Positions 17,876-25,919 of a stretch of 64,000 bases of DNA are shown one piece after another. Position 1 is the stretch's first letter. Every line of letters begins with the position of its first letter. The position numbers were made by a program, and so were the translations under genes. The stretch is from positions 1,550,001 to 1,614,000 of the forward strand of contig OZ220717.1 in NCBI GenBank assembly GCA_965116625.1. The letters are read 5' to 3'. The notes beneath the pieces are model-generated. The model searched no databases. It saw nothing but the letters and a program-made list of their open reading frames with translations, and was not told the DNA's origin. The DNA is from VXNE01 sp965116625. Its GTDB lineage: Bacteria; Pseudomonadota; Gammaproteobacteria; Pseudomonadales; Azotimanducaceae.

Positions 17876-18738
17876 CCGGCCGCCTCGCTGATCGTCCAGG
17901 GATTGTCGCCGTCGCCCGCCACCGTGGTGCGTTTCATGACGCGGGGCTGGTCGAACGGCCAGGGATGCCCTCGATGCAGCACGCACCGGTTATCCCAGGC
18001 AACGATGTCTCCGGCCTCCCAATGATGACGAAAGATGCGCGGCGCCTGGCAGGCTTCTTCCGTTAGTCGTTCGAGCAAAGTCCGGCCCTCTTCAACCGGC
18101 ATGCCGACAATGTGGGACGCGTGACGGCCCACGTAGAGGCTCTTCCGGCCCGTCGCCGGATGCACGCGCACCACCGGTTGGCGCACCGGCGGGAGTGCAT
18201 CCTGCTCGCGTCTATTCAGTAGCGCGATACCGCCGACCTTGCCTTGCGAGTACGCATAGGAATGCACCGCGACGAGACCTTCGAGCCGCCGTTGCGTATC
18301 GGGGTCGAGCGCGTCCCAGGCGGCGCGCATGTCCGCCCACTCGGTGTCGCCGCCGGAATCCGGGACTTCCACGGCGCGCAGGAGAGACACCTTGGCGCCC
18401 ACCTTCTTGAACGAAGAGTCCGTATGCCAATAGCGGTTGCCCTTGAGGAACAGTCCCAGGTTGTCGTCGGGTTTCGCGATCTCGCCGTCCCCGGCGACGT
18501 TGGACAGCAGGGAAATCTCCTGTCTGTCGCTACGTTGCGACAGCGTTCGCTCGAGAGGGCCGAACCGCTGGCTGAAGGCGATGTGTTCCGCCTCTGTCAG
18601 GTTTGCGCCGGCGAAGACCAGGACCGCGTATTGGTGGAATGCGTCTTCGATGGTCTGCCAATCGCGATCCGACAGCGTGTTCAGGCGAACGCCGGTGACG
18701 GTGGCGCCCAGTGTCGCCGTGGCTGGTGCGATGTTCAC
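17863..18738 (-). CDS. TauD/TfdA-type Fe(II)/2-oxoglutarate dioxygenase
   Basis: This 291-residue non-heme iron oxygenase has the iron-binding H-x-D in RYWHTDSSF and the distal His in VLHRGHPWPF. An Arg for 2-oxoglutarate is in the following RVMKRTTVAGD. YAVLVFAGANLTEAEHIAFSQRFG is the usual N-terminal module. Members hydroxylate taurine, 2,4-D, sulfate esters or carnitine precursors; the nearest pattern here resembles the TfdA/alkylsulfatase side but is not decisive. It sits 25 bases downstream of a dienelactone hydrolase on the same strand, suggesting a small catabolic operon. Confidence 0.88.
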   Translation of the reverse strand: MNIAPATATLGATVTGVRLNTLSDRDWQTIEDAFHQYAVLVFAGANLTEAEHIAFSQRFGPLERTLSQRSDRQEISLLSNVAGDGEIAKPDDNLGLFLKGNRYWHTDSSFKKVGAKVSLLRAVEVPDSGGDTEWADMRAAWDALDPDTQRRLEGLVAVHSYAYSQGKVGGIALLNRREQDALPPVRQPVVRVHPATGRKSLYVGRHASHIVGMPVEEGRTLLERLTEEACQAPRIFRHHWEAGDIVAWDNRCVLHRGHPWPFDQPRVMKRTTVAGDGDNPWTISEAAGQAP

Positions 18739-18763
18739 CCTGCGCTCCCCCTGGCTGGGCCGG

Positions 18764-19489
18764 TCAGAGGTTGCGCTGGAACATTGCGAACAGGCGTTCC
18801 CAGTGTGTCTCCGCCGACGCCTTGTGGTACATCCCGTCGCGCTGGGGGAAGACGAATCCGTGGTTCGTGCCGGGATACCACTCGATCCGGTAGTTGATCC
18901 CGGTGGAGGCGAGGTGGCTGTCGAGGGCCTCGACCAGTTCCGGCGGCGCCCAATTGTCCGTCTCGGCGCAACCGAAGTAGATTTCGCCCTGGATGCGGTC
19001 GGCGGTCAGGTGCGGGGAATCGGGAGCGTCGCCGTAGAGCTTCACCCCGTGCAACGACGCTGAAGCCTTGATGCGGTCGGGGAACTCGGCCGCGGCTGCG
19101 AAAACGAACGGGCCGCTCATGCAGTATCCCACCGCCCCCACTGGTCCCCCGCGGGCCGAGGATTCGGATGCGGCGAAGTCGAGCATCGCCTGGGTGTCCT
19201 CGCAGACCATGGCATTGGTTAGCCCGTCCATCAGGTCGCGCATGCGTTCGCGGGTGGCGTCTGGAAGATACAGGTTGAATTCGCGGACCTCGCGATAGTA
19301 GAGGTTGGGCAGGATCACGTAGTAGCCGACGGTGGCGATCCGCCGCGCCATGTCGTGCAGTTCTTCGCGCTTGCCGGGTGCGTCCATGTAGAAGAGGACG
19401 ACAGGATATGGGCCACCCTCTTCCGGATAGACGACGAAGGTGTTCATGTCGCCATCGGCGGTCACGATATCGAGATGTCTTTCGATCAT
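18764..19489 (-). CDS. Dienelactone hydrolase family protein
   Basis: This 241-residue alpha/beta hydrolase has a Cys nucleophile in VGYCMSGPFVF, an acidic residue in FGCAETDNW, and a catalytic His in PGTNHGFVFP. It is a different subfamily from the copy at 5966 (longer N-terminal strand MIERHLDIVTADGDMNTFVVYP). It is upstream of, and probably cotranscribed with, the TauD-type dioxygenase (25 bases apart). The pair could act on a lactone or ester formed after hydroxylation; this is inference only. Confidence 0.86.
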   Translation of the reverse strand: MIERHLDIVTADGDMNTFVVYPEEGGPYPVVLFYMDAPGKREELHDMARRIATVGYYVILPNLYYREVREFNLYLPDATRERMRDLMDGLTNAMVCEDTQAMLDFAASESSARGGPVGAVGYCMSGPFVFAAAAEFPDRIKASASLHGVKLYGDAPDSPHLTADRIQGEIYFGCAETDNWAPPELVEALDSHLASTGINYRIEWYPGTNHGFVFPQRDGMYHKASAETHWERLFAMFQRNL

Positions 19490-19580
19490 GGACGGTTTGG
19501 TCTCCCTGTTACTGCCGTCGGAGTCTGTGCAGGCGCAGCGGGGGTGTCAAGGCGTGGACCGACCGTAGCGCCACCGCTGG

Positions 19581-19994
19581 TCACGATGGCGATTCGGCCA
19601 GGAGGGTGCGCCTTAAGCGGGGGTGAAACACGGCACGCGCAGGGTGATGGATTTCATGGCGCTTGCTGGCCGGTCGAATCGAAAAGCGGGTCACCTCGCG
19701 TTTGCGCAGGTTGGCGAACCACGGTCGTAGTTGGCGCACCATCATCGCGTCGGTGAGGACATCCAGGCAGCGGCGGACCGCGGCCGGCGGGGCACCGAGC
19801 GCCCTGGCTGGCTCGGCGGCGTTCCAGGTCTGTCCATGGTAGTGCGCCAGCATGGTCCAGAAACGCCCCATCGGCGTGGCGGGCACGGTGATGCCCCATT
19901 GCGGAAAGTCCCGTTCCAGCAGCGTCTGTATGAAGCTGGCGAGCACCACTACGGGGGGCGCGGTGGATGGCCGTCCTGATGGCTTGATGGGCAT
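19581..19994 (-). pseudogene. Relic of an AAA ATPase with DUF4143 domain
   Basis: The stretch from FIQTLLERDFPQWGI through MGRFWTMLAHYHGQTWNAAEPARALG to TDAMMVRQLRPWFANLRKR matches the middle of the DUF4143 C-terminal domain of a widespread AAA ATPase family. The whole ATPase part (Walker A and B) that should precede it is missing, as is the nuclease-like end, so this is a fragment. The first 15 or so residues of the frame do not look homologous. It is bounded by unusual repeats on both sides: the 21-bp repeat at 19646-19666 and the large inverted repeat at 20012-20062. It is presumed non-functional. Confidence 0.7.
19646..19666 (-). repeat. 21-bp dispersed direct repeat, copy 2
   Basis: This is an exact match to 17855-17875. 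It lies within the tail of the ATPase relic, past the recognisable DUF4143 homology. Read on the minus strand from its ATG it gives a 14-codon frame ending at a stop near 19614, whereas the first copy gives 24 codons. Both copies lie at the 3' ends of minus-strand genes. Confidence 0.6.
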
Positions 19995-20011
19995 CGCGTA
20001 CCAGCGCCATC

Positions 20012-20062
20012 AAAAACACCATGAAAATCGTCTTCAATGAGATCAATTTTCATGGTGTTTTT
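20012..20062. repeat. 17-bp perfect inverted repeat with 17-base loop
   Basis: The left arm AAAAACACCATGAAAAT (20012-20028) and right arm ATTTTCATGGTGTTTTT (20046-20062) are perfect reverse complements separated by 17 bases. The arms are AT-rich in a GC-rich genome. The element lies just upstream of the ATPase relic (minus strand). Candidates are a mobile-element end pair, an operator for the lost full-length gene, or a hairpin that blocks read-through. Neither arm is part of a convincing gene. Confidence 0.75.
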
Positions 20063-20100
20063 CCGAAAACGGCGTCAGCGGTCGGGGAGCATCCTTTTAT

Positions 20101-20151
20101 TGCGAGGGACACCCTCGCGCTGCTGGTTCTTGCGAGGGACACCCTCGCGCT
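20101..20151. terminator. Two identical tandem hairpins
   Basis: A 21-base unit occurs twice, at 20101-20121 and 20131-20151. Each unit folds as GCGAGGG, loop ACA, CCCTCGC (stems 20102-20108/20112-20118 and 20132-20138/20142-20148). They lie 18 bases past the stop codon of the minus-strand M3 peptidase gene, so a termination or mRNA-end-protection role is likely. The unit resembles a REP-type palindrome. There is no U-tract. Confidence 0.6.
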
Positions 20152-20168
20152 CCCGGGGCTGAAGGCTC

Positions 20169-22016
20169 CTATCCCGCCGCCTGCCCGACCAGGGTCTCGA
20201 AGTGGTCGATGCGGGACTCGAGCATCCTGATCGTGCCGCGCCAGAAGTCCGGCTGTGTCAGGTCGGCGTCGAGGTACTTGTGCGCGAGTTCCTCGGCGGT
20301 CGTACGTCCGGTGTCCCGGAGCAATGCCTCGTAACGGTCGAGGAACCCGGCACTCCTCGCTTCCCTGCGCGCGTAGACGCCGAGGCTGAAGAGATATCCG
20401 AAGAGATAAGGGAAGTTGTAGAAGCTCAATCCCGAAATGTAAAAGTGGAGCTTGTTTGCCCAGAACAACGGGTCCGGTTCCGACAGGCTGTCGCCGTACC
20501 ACTTCTGCCAGGCGGCGCTCATCATTTCCTTCAGTTCGTCAGGCCGTTGCGGGCGTTCTTCCCGTGCCTCGTAGAAGTTGTGCTCGAATTCGAAACGGGT
20601 AGGGATGTTCAGGATGAACGCGATCAGCGCCTCCGCCTCCTGCCATACGATTTCGAGTTTGGCCGCCGGCGTCTCGGCGCGTTCAAGAAGCGCGTTGCGA
20701 ACGACGGTCTCTCCGAAGGTGCTGGCTGTTTCCGCGATGGACATGCCGTAGCGGTGCTGGCAGTCGGGCAGTTCCCGCATGACCCATCCGTGGAACGCAT
20801 GGCCGAGTTCATGGGCCAGGGTAATGACGTCGCTGGCACCGCCCGTGTAGGTCATGTAGACGCGCGGAGAGCGTGACTTCCTGAAACGGGTGCAGTACGC
20901 GCCCGGACGTTTGCGACCGCCTACGGTGCCCTCAATCCAGCGGTTCGCCGACATCATCCGGACGAATTCCCCCATCCGGGGATCGATGGACCCATAGGAA
21001 GTCGCGATGATGTCGATCGCCTCCCGGTAGGGAATCGACGCTGACTCGGAGGCTCCGGACGAGGGGGCGGGCGCGCGTTGATCCCACGGACCATACTGGC
21101 GCTTGCCGTAGGCTTTCGCCTGCAGTCTCGCTGCGCGGCGCGCCAGCGGTACGGTTTCCTCCGCCACGCCGAGGATGGTGTCGAGCGTGGCGCGTTCGAT
21201 TCGATTCATGTGCAGCGGGGCGTCGAGGAAATGCGTGGCCCGGCGAGCGCACATTTCCAGGCGCCATCCGGCAATCGCATTGATCGCCGCCGAGCAGGAC
21301 TCTACATGTTGCTCCCACGCGGTGTTTATTGCCCGCCAGGCGCTCTCGCGTACGTTGTTGTCGGGCGCGAGCAGCAAGCCGCTGGCCTCGGCCAGGCCGA
21401 TGGTGCGTGTATGACCGTTGTCAGGAACCGAGCAAGTCAGCGTCCCGGAAAGCTGATCGTAAAGGCGTCCCCAGGCGTGAATGCCGTCCTGCGCCAGGCT
21501 GGAGGCAAGGGTCTCCTGTTCCAGGCTCAAGCGCTCCCGGCGTCGCTTGCGCGCGTGTTCGACGGCAAAACGCGCCGGCGCGGTTCTCTCGTCGTCCAGG
21601 AAGGCTTCTGCCACCGGGTCGGGAATGCGGTCCAGAAACTGGCGTAACGGTTCGGCGATGGCGTCGTTGCGTTTCACGTACGCCTGCAGACGCCCGAGCA
21701 ACGCCTGCCCCGCTTCATCGGAACTGTCCACGCTCAGGAGGCAATCGGCATAGGTTTCGAGGTCGTTCAGAATCCGTTCGGCCGCCTCGCCCAGGACAAA
21801 GGCTTCACGCGCCGCTCTTATGCCTGATTCCGCGCCGTCAACCGACAGCGTTTCAGCGTCTTCGAGCAGTGAACGAAGAACAGCGGCCACGCGGTCGCGT
21901 GCGTCGGACAGCGCATCGAGCTCGGCGAAGTCGGCGTCGATTTCCGCAGAGTCAGCCGAGGGATATTCGTTCGAGAGGTCCCAGCTCTCGCCGCCATTGG
22001 CTTCGGTCATCGTCAT
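20169..22016 (-). CDS. M3 family oligoendopeptidase (PepF-like)
   Basis: This 615-residue zinc metallopeptidase cleaves short peptides in the cytoplasm. The active site HELGH is at residues 402-406 (TLAHELGHAFHGW), and the third zinc ligand Glu is in MSIAETASTFGE about 25 residues later. An N-terminal helical oligoendopeptidase F domain (DWDLSNEYP-type start, here SWDLSNEYPS) precedes it, and YFYISGLSFYNFPYLFGYLFSLGVYA-like helices close the substrate channel. ATGs at 22016 and 22010 are both possible. It lies 14 bases after the PEGA/FGE-like gene on the same strand and may be cotranscribed with it. Confidence 0.92.
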   Translation of the reverse strand: MTMTEANGGESWDLSNEYPSADSAEIDADFAELDALSDARDRVAAVLRSLLEDAETLSVDGAESGIRAAREAFVLGEAAERILNDLETYADCLLSVDSSDEAGQALLGRLQAYVKRNDAIAEPLRQFLDRIPDPVAEAFLDDERTAPARFAVEHARKRRRERLSLEQETLASSLAQDGIHAWGRLYDQLSGTLTCSVPDNGHTRTIGLAEASGLLLAPDNNVRESAWRAINTAWEQHVESCSAAINAIAGWRLEMCARRATHFLDAPLHMNRIERATLDTILGVAEETVPLARRAARLQAKAYGKRQYGPWDQRAPAPSSGASESASIPYREAIDIIATSYGSIDPRMGEFVRMMSANRWIEGTVGGRKRPGAYCTRFRKSRSPRVYMTYTGGASDVITLAHELGHAFHGWVMRELPDCQHRYGMSIAETASTFGETVVRNALLERAETPAAKLEIVWQEAEALIAFILNIPTRFEFEHNFYEAREERPQRPDELKEMMSAAWQKWYGDSLSEPDPLFWANKLHFYISGLSFYNFPYLFGYLFSLGVYARREARSAGFLDRYEALLRDTGRTTAEELAHKYLDADLTQPDFWRGTIRMLESRIDHFETLVGQAAG

Positions 22017-22029
22017 GTTGGTTGTTTCC

Positions 22030-23802
22030 TTATAGTTCCCGGACCACCCGCATCCCGCGGGAATCCGATGCGTCGCCGCCCATGTCGCGGAACGTCATCC
22101 GTTGCTGGTCGGGAGGAGCGTCGAACGCACCCCCTCGAACGACATTGAACCGGCCGCAGTCAGGATTCCACGCGCGCGCGTCGGGGGGCGCCCCCTTGTA
22201 GGATCCATGCCAGCAGTCGGCAACCCACTCTTCCGCGTTGCCGATGACATCGTACAGCCCGAACGCGTTGGGTTTGAAACTGCCGACCGGTGCCAGGCGT
22301 ATGAACCCGTCCCGGCAGTTCGCCGTCTGGTAGTAGGGAAATGGTTCCCCCAGGGTCTCGTCCGCAACGTTCGCATGTTCGCACAGGGCGTCGGGGTCGT
22401 CGCCGAAATAGTAGGGCGTGTCGCTTCCGGCGCGCGCGGCGTATTCCCATTCAGCTTCGCTAGGCAATCGGTAGGTATGACCCGTCTCCCGCGAGAGAAA
22501 GGCCAGGTAAGCGTGCGCATCGCGTATCGACAGGCCGGTGGCCGGCACATCCAGCCCTTCCGTGTCCGCGTCGCGGAAACGGTTGAACTCTGATGCTGTG
22601 ACTTCGTATATGCCGATGGCGAACGGTTGCAATACCCGAACTTCGCGGGCGGGCCCTTCATCGCGTGGGCCACTGTCCGAACCCATGACAAACGTTCCGG
22701 GACCGACGATTACGAGCTCGGGCCCCTCGCCGCCGGACTTCATCTCGTCGCGGAATCGCCGTCCCGGCGTGACATCGAGTCTTTTCATATCGAGACTCAG
22801 CGAGATGCCGGCAGTCGTCATGATCAGGTTGCGGACGAGGTTGCGATAGCCCATCGCCGTTGCCCGGACGGTGAAGGGCCCTGCCGGAAGGTGCATCTGG
22901 TCGCTGAAGGGTTTGGGGCGGCCAGCTTCCGATTTCGTGGCCACAGTCACGGTGGCGTTGGCGGGGCGAATGTCGATCGCAAGCCGGCCGTATTGCCGTG
23001 CAAGGTCGATGCGCTTGCGATTGGGTCCATGGGCGATTGCCAGGTCCGTTTCGTGAGCATCGTAGCCGGGTGACGAGACGCGCAACCTGTAAGTGCCGAT
23101 CGGCAGCCGGACGCCGGGGGAGTAGGGCACTGGCGCGTCGAGCAACTCGACCGTCGCGGTGGCGGGGGTCAGTCGCAGCGTCAACGCGCCCATGGGAACG
23201 CGTTCGAGTTCCAATGCGTGCCTGGTCGTTGTTCCGGGGAACACCTCGATGGTGACGGTCTTCGATTCGCGCCCATAGATCGACACCTCCAGCTCGTGTT
23301 CGCCGGTGGGGATCGGGTCGATGGTCATTGGCGTCACCTGGTCCAGTGCGCTTCCGTCCAGGACCACTTGCGCTCCGCGCGGATTCGTCACCACCTCCAG
23401 TGCGCCGAATGCCGGCGGGAATGACACGTGGTGTGTCTTGCTATCGCCCCGTTCCAGTGTGAGGCGGACCAACTCGCCGCCGCGGTGCGGATGCCGCAGG
23501 TGCAGCACCGCTTCCCCGGGTGGTACGCCTGCTATTTCCACGGGGGTCACGCCCCGCTCGTCGCCGTTCAGCACGACGGTTGCTCCGGGTGGAGTCGAGT
23601 CGACTCGGATCGTGGCGCTGCCGCGAATGAGACCGGGACCGTAAGCGCCGCCCACGACCAGGAGAACCAGCATGCCGAGCAACGCCCAGTTGCGGTAACC
23701 TCGCGGGGTTTCGAAGCGCCTGGGCCGTTGGTTCAACGGTTGCCCGTTACGGGGTGTGGCTTCGGGCACGGGATCACTTCTGCGCCATCGCGTGACCGCC
23801 AA
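22030..23802 (-). CDS. Membrane-anchored PEGA-repeat protein with FGE/SUMF1-like domain
   Basis: This 590-residue protein has an N-terminal cytoplasmic tail of about 38 residues, one membrane helix (NWALLGMLVLLVVGGAYGPGLI), four PEGA-type beta repeats (cores such as STPPGATVVLNGDERGVTP, NPRGAQVVLDGSALDQVTP and PANATVTV) and a C-terminal formylglycine-generating-enzyme-like domain (GPGTFVMGSDSG, YEVTASEFNRF, YRLPSEAEWEYAARAG, FGLYDVIGNAEEWVADCW, VVRGGAFD). The catalytic Cys pair of true FGE is missing: the segment after RGGAFD reads APPDQQRMTFRD. It is therefore probably a ligand-binding or structural cell-envelope protein rather than a sulfatase maturase. PEGA repeats are associated with peptidoglycan or surface-layer binding. 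Confidence 0.85.
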   Translation of the reverse strand: MAVTRWRRSDPVPEATPRNGQPLNQRPRRFETPRGYRNWALLGMLVLLVVGGAYGPGLIRGSATIRVDSTPPGATVVLNGDERGVTPVEIAGVPPGEAVLHLRHPHRGGELVRLTLERGDSKTHHVSFPPAFGALEVVTNPRGAQVVLDGSALDQVTPMTIDPIPTGEHELEVSIYGRESKTVTIEVFPGTTTRHALELERVPMGALTLRLTPATATVELLDAPVPYSPGVRLPIGTYRLRVSSPGYDAHETDLAIAHGPNRKRIDLARQYGRLAIDIRPANATVTVATKSEAGRPKPFSDQMHLPAGPFTVRATAMGYRNLVRNLIMTTAGISLSLDMKRLDVTPGRRFRDEMKSGGEGPELVIVGPGTFVMGSDSGPRDEGPAREVRVLQPFAIGIYEVTASEFNRFRDADTEGLDVPATGLSIRDAHAYLAFLSRETGHTYRLPSEAEWEYAARAGSDTPYYFGDDPDALCEHANVADETLGEPFPYYQTANCRDGFIRLAPVGSFKPNAFGLYDVIGNAEEWVADCWHGSYKGAPPDARAWNPDCGRFNVVRGGAFDAPPDQQRMTFRDMGGDASDSRGMRVVREL

Positions 23803-23881
23803 CTGTACAGCCGCTTGGCCACTCTGTCATACTCGATTTGGACCACGCAGCCCTTGGGGCGTTGCACAGGAGAACGAAGCA

Positions 23882-24184
23882 ATGAGCAATGTGGACGGAG
23901 TCTGGAACACGGTCACGAACACGCCGATGGGACCGCAGAACGCGACGCTCACGCTCGTTACGGATGGCAATACCCTGACGGGCAACATGTCGGGTCCGCA
24001 GGGCGCCATCGATATCGAAGACGGCGCCGTGGACGGAGACTCCCTGTCCTGGAAGGCGAACATCACCTCGCCGATGGCGATGACGCTGGAGTTCTCGGCG
24101 ACGGTGAGCGGAGACGAGATCTCCGGCAACGTCGTGCTCGGCGCGTTCGGCAATGCCAGTTTCTCGGGGACTCGAGCTTCCTGA
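23882..24184 (+). CDS. Small beta-rich protein of unknown function
   Basis: This 100-residue protein consists of alternating beta strands (VWNTVTNTPMGPQNATLTLVTDG, LTGNMSGPQGAIDIEDGAVDGDSLSWKA, MTLEFSATVSGDEISGNVVLGAFG, SFSGTRAS). This pattern of W-x-TPMG, TLTGxMSGPQG and VSGDxIxG with terminal FxGTR recurs in a widespread family of uncharacterised proteins. There is no signal peptide. The ATG at 23882 has a good AGGAGA site upstream. It is divergent from the PEGA/FGE gene. No function can be assigned. Confidence 0.75.
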   Translation: MSNVDGVWNTVTNTPMGPQNATLTLVTDGNTLTGNMSGPQGAIDIEDGAVDGDSLSWKANITSPMAMTLEFSATVSGDEISGNVVLGAFGNASFSGTRAS

Positions 24185-24279
24185 TCTTGAGCCCTGGCGG
24201 AAAACCCCGCCCTGACTCTCCAGTCGATCCGGGCATCGGGACCGGATGACGTCAAGGCCGGACGGGGGTTCCTAAGGGT

Positions 24280-25713
24280 CTACCCCGCCGCGTTGTATCC
24301 CATGATTGCCTTGACCTCGAGGAACTCCTCGAATCCGTATTGACCCCACTCGCGACCGTTGCCGGACTGCTTGTAACCGCCGAACGGGGCCTTGTTGTCC
24401 ACCATGGCCCCGTTCAGATGCACGTTGCCGGTGCGAATGCGGCGGGCGATGGCCCTGGCGCGTTCCGGGTCCCCTGACGAGATGTACCCCGACAATCCGT
24501 AGACGGTGTCGTTGGCGATCCGCACGGCATCCTCGTCGTCCTCGTAGCCGATCAGGGACAGCACCGGACCGAAGATCTCTTCCTGGGCGATCGTCATCTC
24601 GTTGGTCACGTTCGAGAAGACGGTGGGCTTGACGTAGTAGCCCTGGTTCAGGCCATCGGGCCGGCCTGTGCCGCCGGTCTCGAGCGTTGCGCCTTCGTCG
24701 ATACCCTTCTGTATCAGGTTCTGGATCTTCTCGAACTGTACCGAGGACACCACGGGGCCGATGGTCGTGTCCGCCGACCCCGGGTCGCCGACTCTCACGT
24801 TCTCGGCGGCAGCCCTGGCGATGGCGGCGGCTTCGTCCATGCGCGCATTGGGAACCAGCATTCTCGAGGGCGCGTTGCAGGACTGTCCCGAGTTCAGGCA
24901 CATGCCGAACACGTCCCTTGCAATCGCCGTCGGGAAATCCGCGTCGTCGAGGATGATGTTGGCCGACTTGCCGCCCAGTTCCTGCGCAACGCGCTTGACG
25001 GTGGGGGCAGCATTCCTGGCAACCTCGATACCCGCGCGGGTCGAGCCGGTGAAAGACACCATGTCGATTCCCGGATGCGCGGACAACGCGGCACCGACCG
25101 TCGGTCCGTCGCCGTTCACCAGGTTGAAGACGCCGGCAGGCACGCCGGCCTCGTCGAGTATCTCCGCAAATACGATGGCGTTGAACGGTGCCACCTCGGA
25201 GGGCTTCAGGACCATGGTACAGCCCGCTGCAAGGGCAGGCGCCACCTTGCACGCGATCTGGTTGATGGGCCAGTTCCAGGGCGTAATGAAACCGCACACC
25301 CCGGCGGGCTCCCGGACGACGTGGGAAGTGCCGATATCCTCTTCGAACTCGAACGTTCTCAGGACCCTTAGCGTCGTCATGAAGTGGCCGAGACCGGCAG
25401 GCGCCTGCGCCGCGTTGGCCAGCGACATCGGTGCGCCCATCTCTTCGCTGATGGTGGCTGCGAGATCGCCCATGCGGCGCTTGAACACCTCGATGATCGC
25501 CTCCATCAATTCGACGCGCTCCTCTCTCGTGGTGACGGAGAAGGTTTCGAACGCGGCGCCGGCCGCTGCGACCGCCGCGTCGACGTCTGCCTGGCCGCCC
25601 AGGGCGATGGAGTCGATCGGCTCCTCCGTGGAAGGGTTGATGACTTCCAGGGTCTCCCCGGTGGAGGGCTCGACCCACTCGCCGTTGATGTAGAACTTCT
25701 GCCTGTTGCCCAT
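24280..25713 (-). CDS. Aldehyde dehydrogenase family protein
   Basis: This 477-residue NAD(P)-dependent enzyme oxidises an aldehyde to the acid. FITPWNWPINQIACKVAPALAAGCTMVLKPSE contains the catalytic Asn and the cofactor-binding Lys, AQELGGKSANII carries the general-base Glu, and MCLNSGQSCNAPSR the nucleophilic Cys. EEIFGPVLSLI and FGGYKQSGNGREWG complete the fold. The start at 25713 follows GGGAGG and matches the family N-terminus (QKFYINGEWVEPSTGETLEVINPSTEE). It belongs to the general ALDH group, and the substrate is unknown. It stands alone and is divergent from the coiled-coil/TonB-like gene. Confidence 0.93.
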   Translation of the reverse strand: MGNRQKFYINGEWVEPSTGETLEVINPSTEEPIDSIALGGQADVDAAVAAAGAAFETFSVTTREERVELMEAIIEVFKRRMGDLAATISEEMGAPMSLANAAQAPAGLGHFMTTLRVLRTFEFEEDIGTSHVVREPAGVCGFITPWNWPINQIACKVAPALAAGCTMVLKPSEVAPFNAIVFAEILDEAGVPAGVFNLVNGDGPTVGAALSAHPGIDMVSFTGSTRAGIEVARNAAPTVKRVAQELGGKSANIILDDADFPTAIARDVFGMCLNSGQSCNAPSRMLVPNARMDEAAAIARAAAENVRVGDPGSADTTIGPVVSSVQFEKIQNLIQKGIDEGATLETGGTGRPDGLNQGYYVKPTVFSNVTNEMTIAQEEIFGPVLSLIGYEDDEDAVRIANDTVYGLSGYISSGDPERARAIARRIRTGNVHLNGAMVDNKAPFGGYKQSGNGREWGQYGFEEFLEVKAIMGYNAAG

Positions 25714-25880
25714 GATCCTGCCTCCCTGTGCTGAACTCGGCTGCTCCGGCCAGTCGCGCCGTCGGACTGAAGTCGGGAATTTTCCACACAAATCGAGACC
25801 ACTTCCAGGGATACCTCTGCGGCAGGATGGCGTGCGCGGGCTGGGTTGAATCCGGCCTTGCTGGAACGGTCTCGGCACAG

Positions 25881-25895
25881 CCGACATAATGTCGG
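25881..25895. promoter_or_regulatory. 15-bp palindrome in a divergent intergenic region
   Basis: CCGACATAATGTCGG is a perfect 7+1+7 palindrome located 25 bases before the GTG of the coiled-coil/TonB-like gene and about 170 bases from the aldehyde dehydrogenase start. It includes a CATAAT that could be a -10 element. A regulator-binding site is the simplest reading, though a small hairpin is possible. The rest of 25714-25919 shows no gene. Confidence 0.4.
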
Positions 25896-25919
25896 AATGA
25901 GGCAACAGGCGTAAACGAC

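Noticed and set aside
20101..20151. Two identical short palindromic repeats as a minimal CRISPR
   Set aside because: Only two units with a 9-base gap, no cas genes, and they lie where a terminator is expected.
22030..23802. FGE-like protein as the activating enzyme for the nearby sulfatase
   Set aside because: The catalytic cysteines are absent and the protein is membrane-anchored with PEGA repeats.
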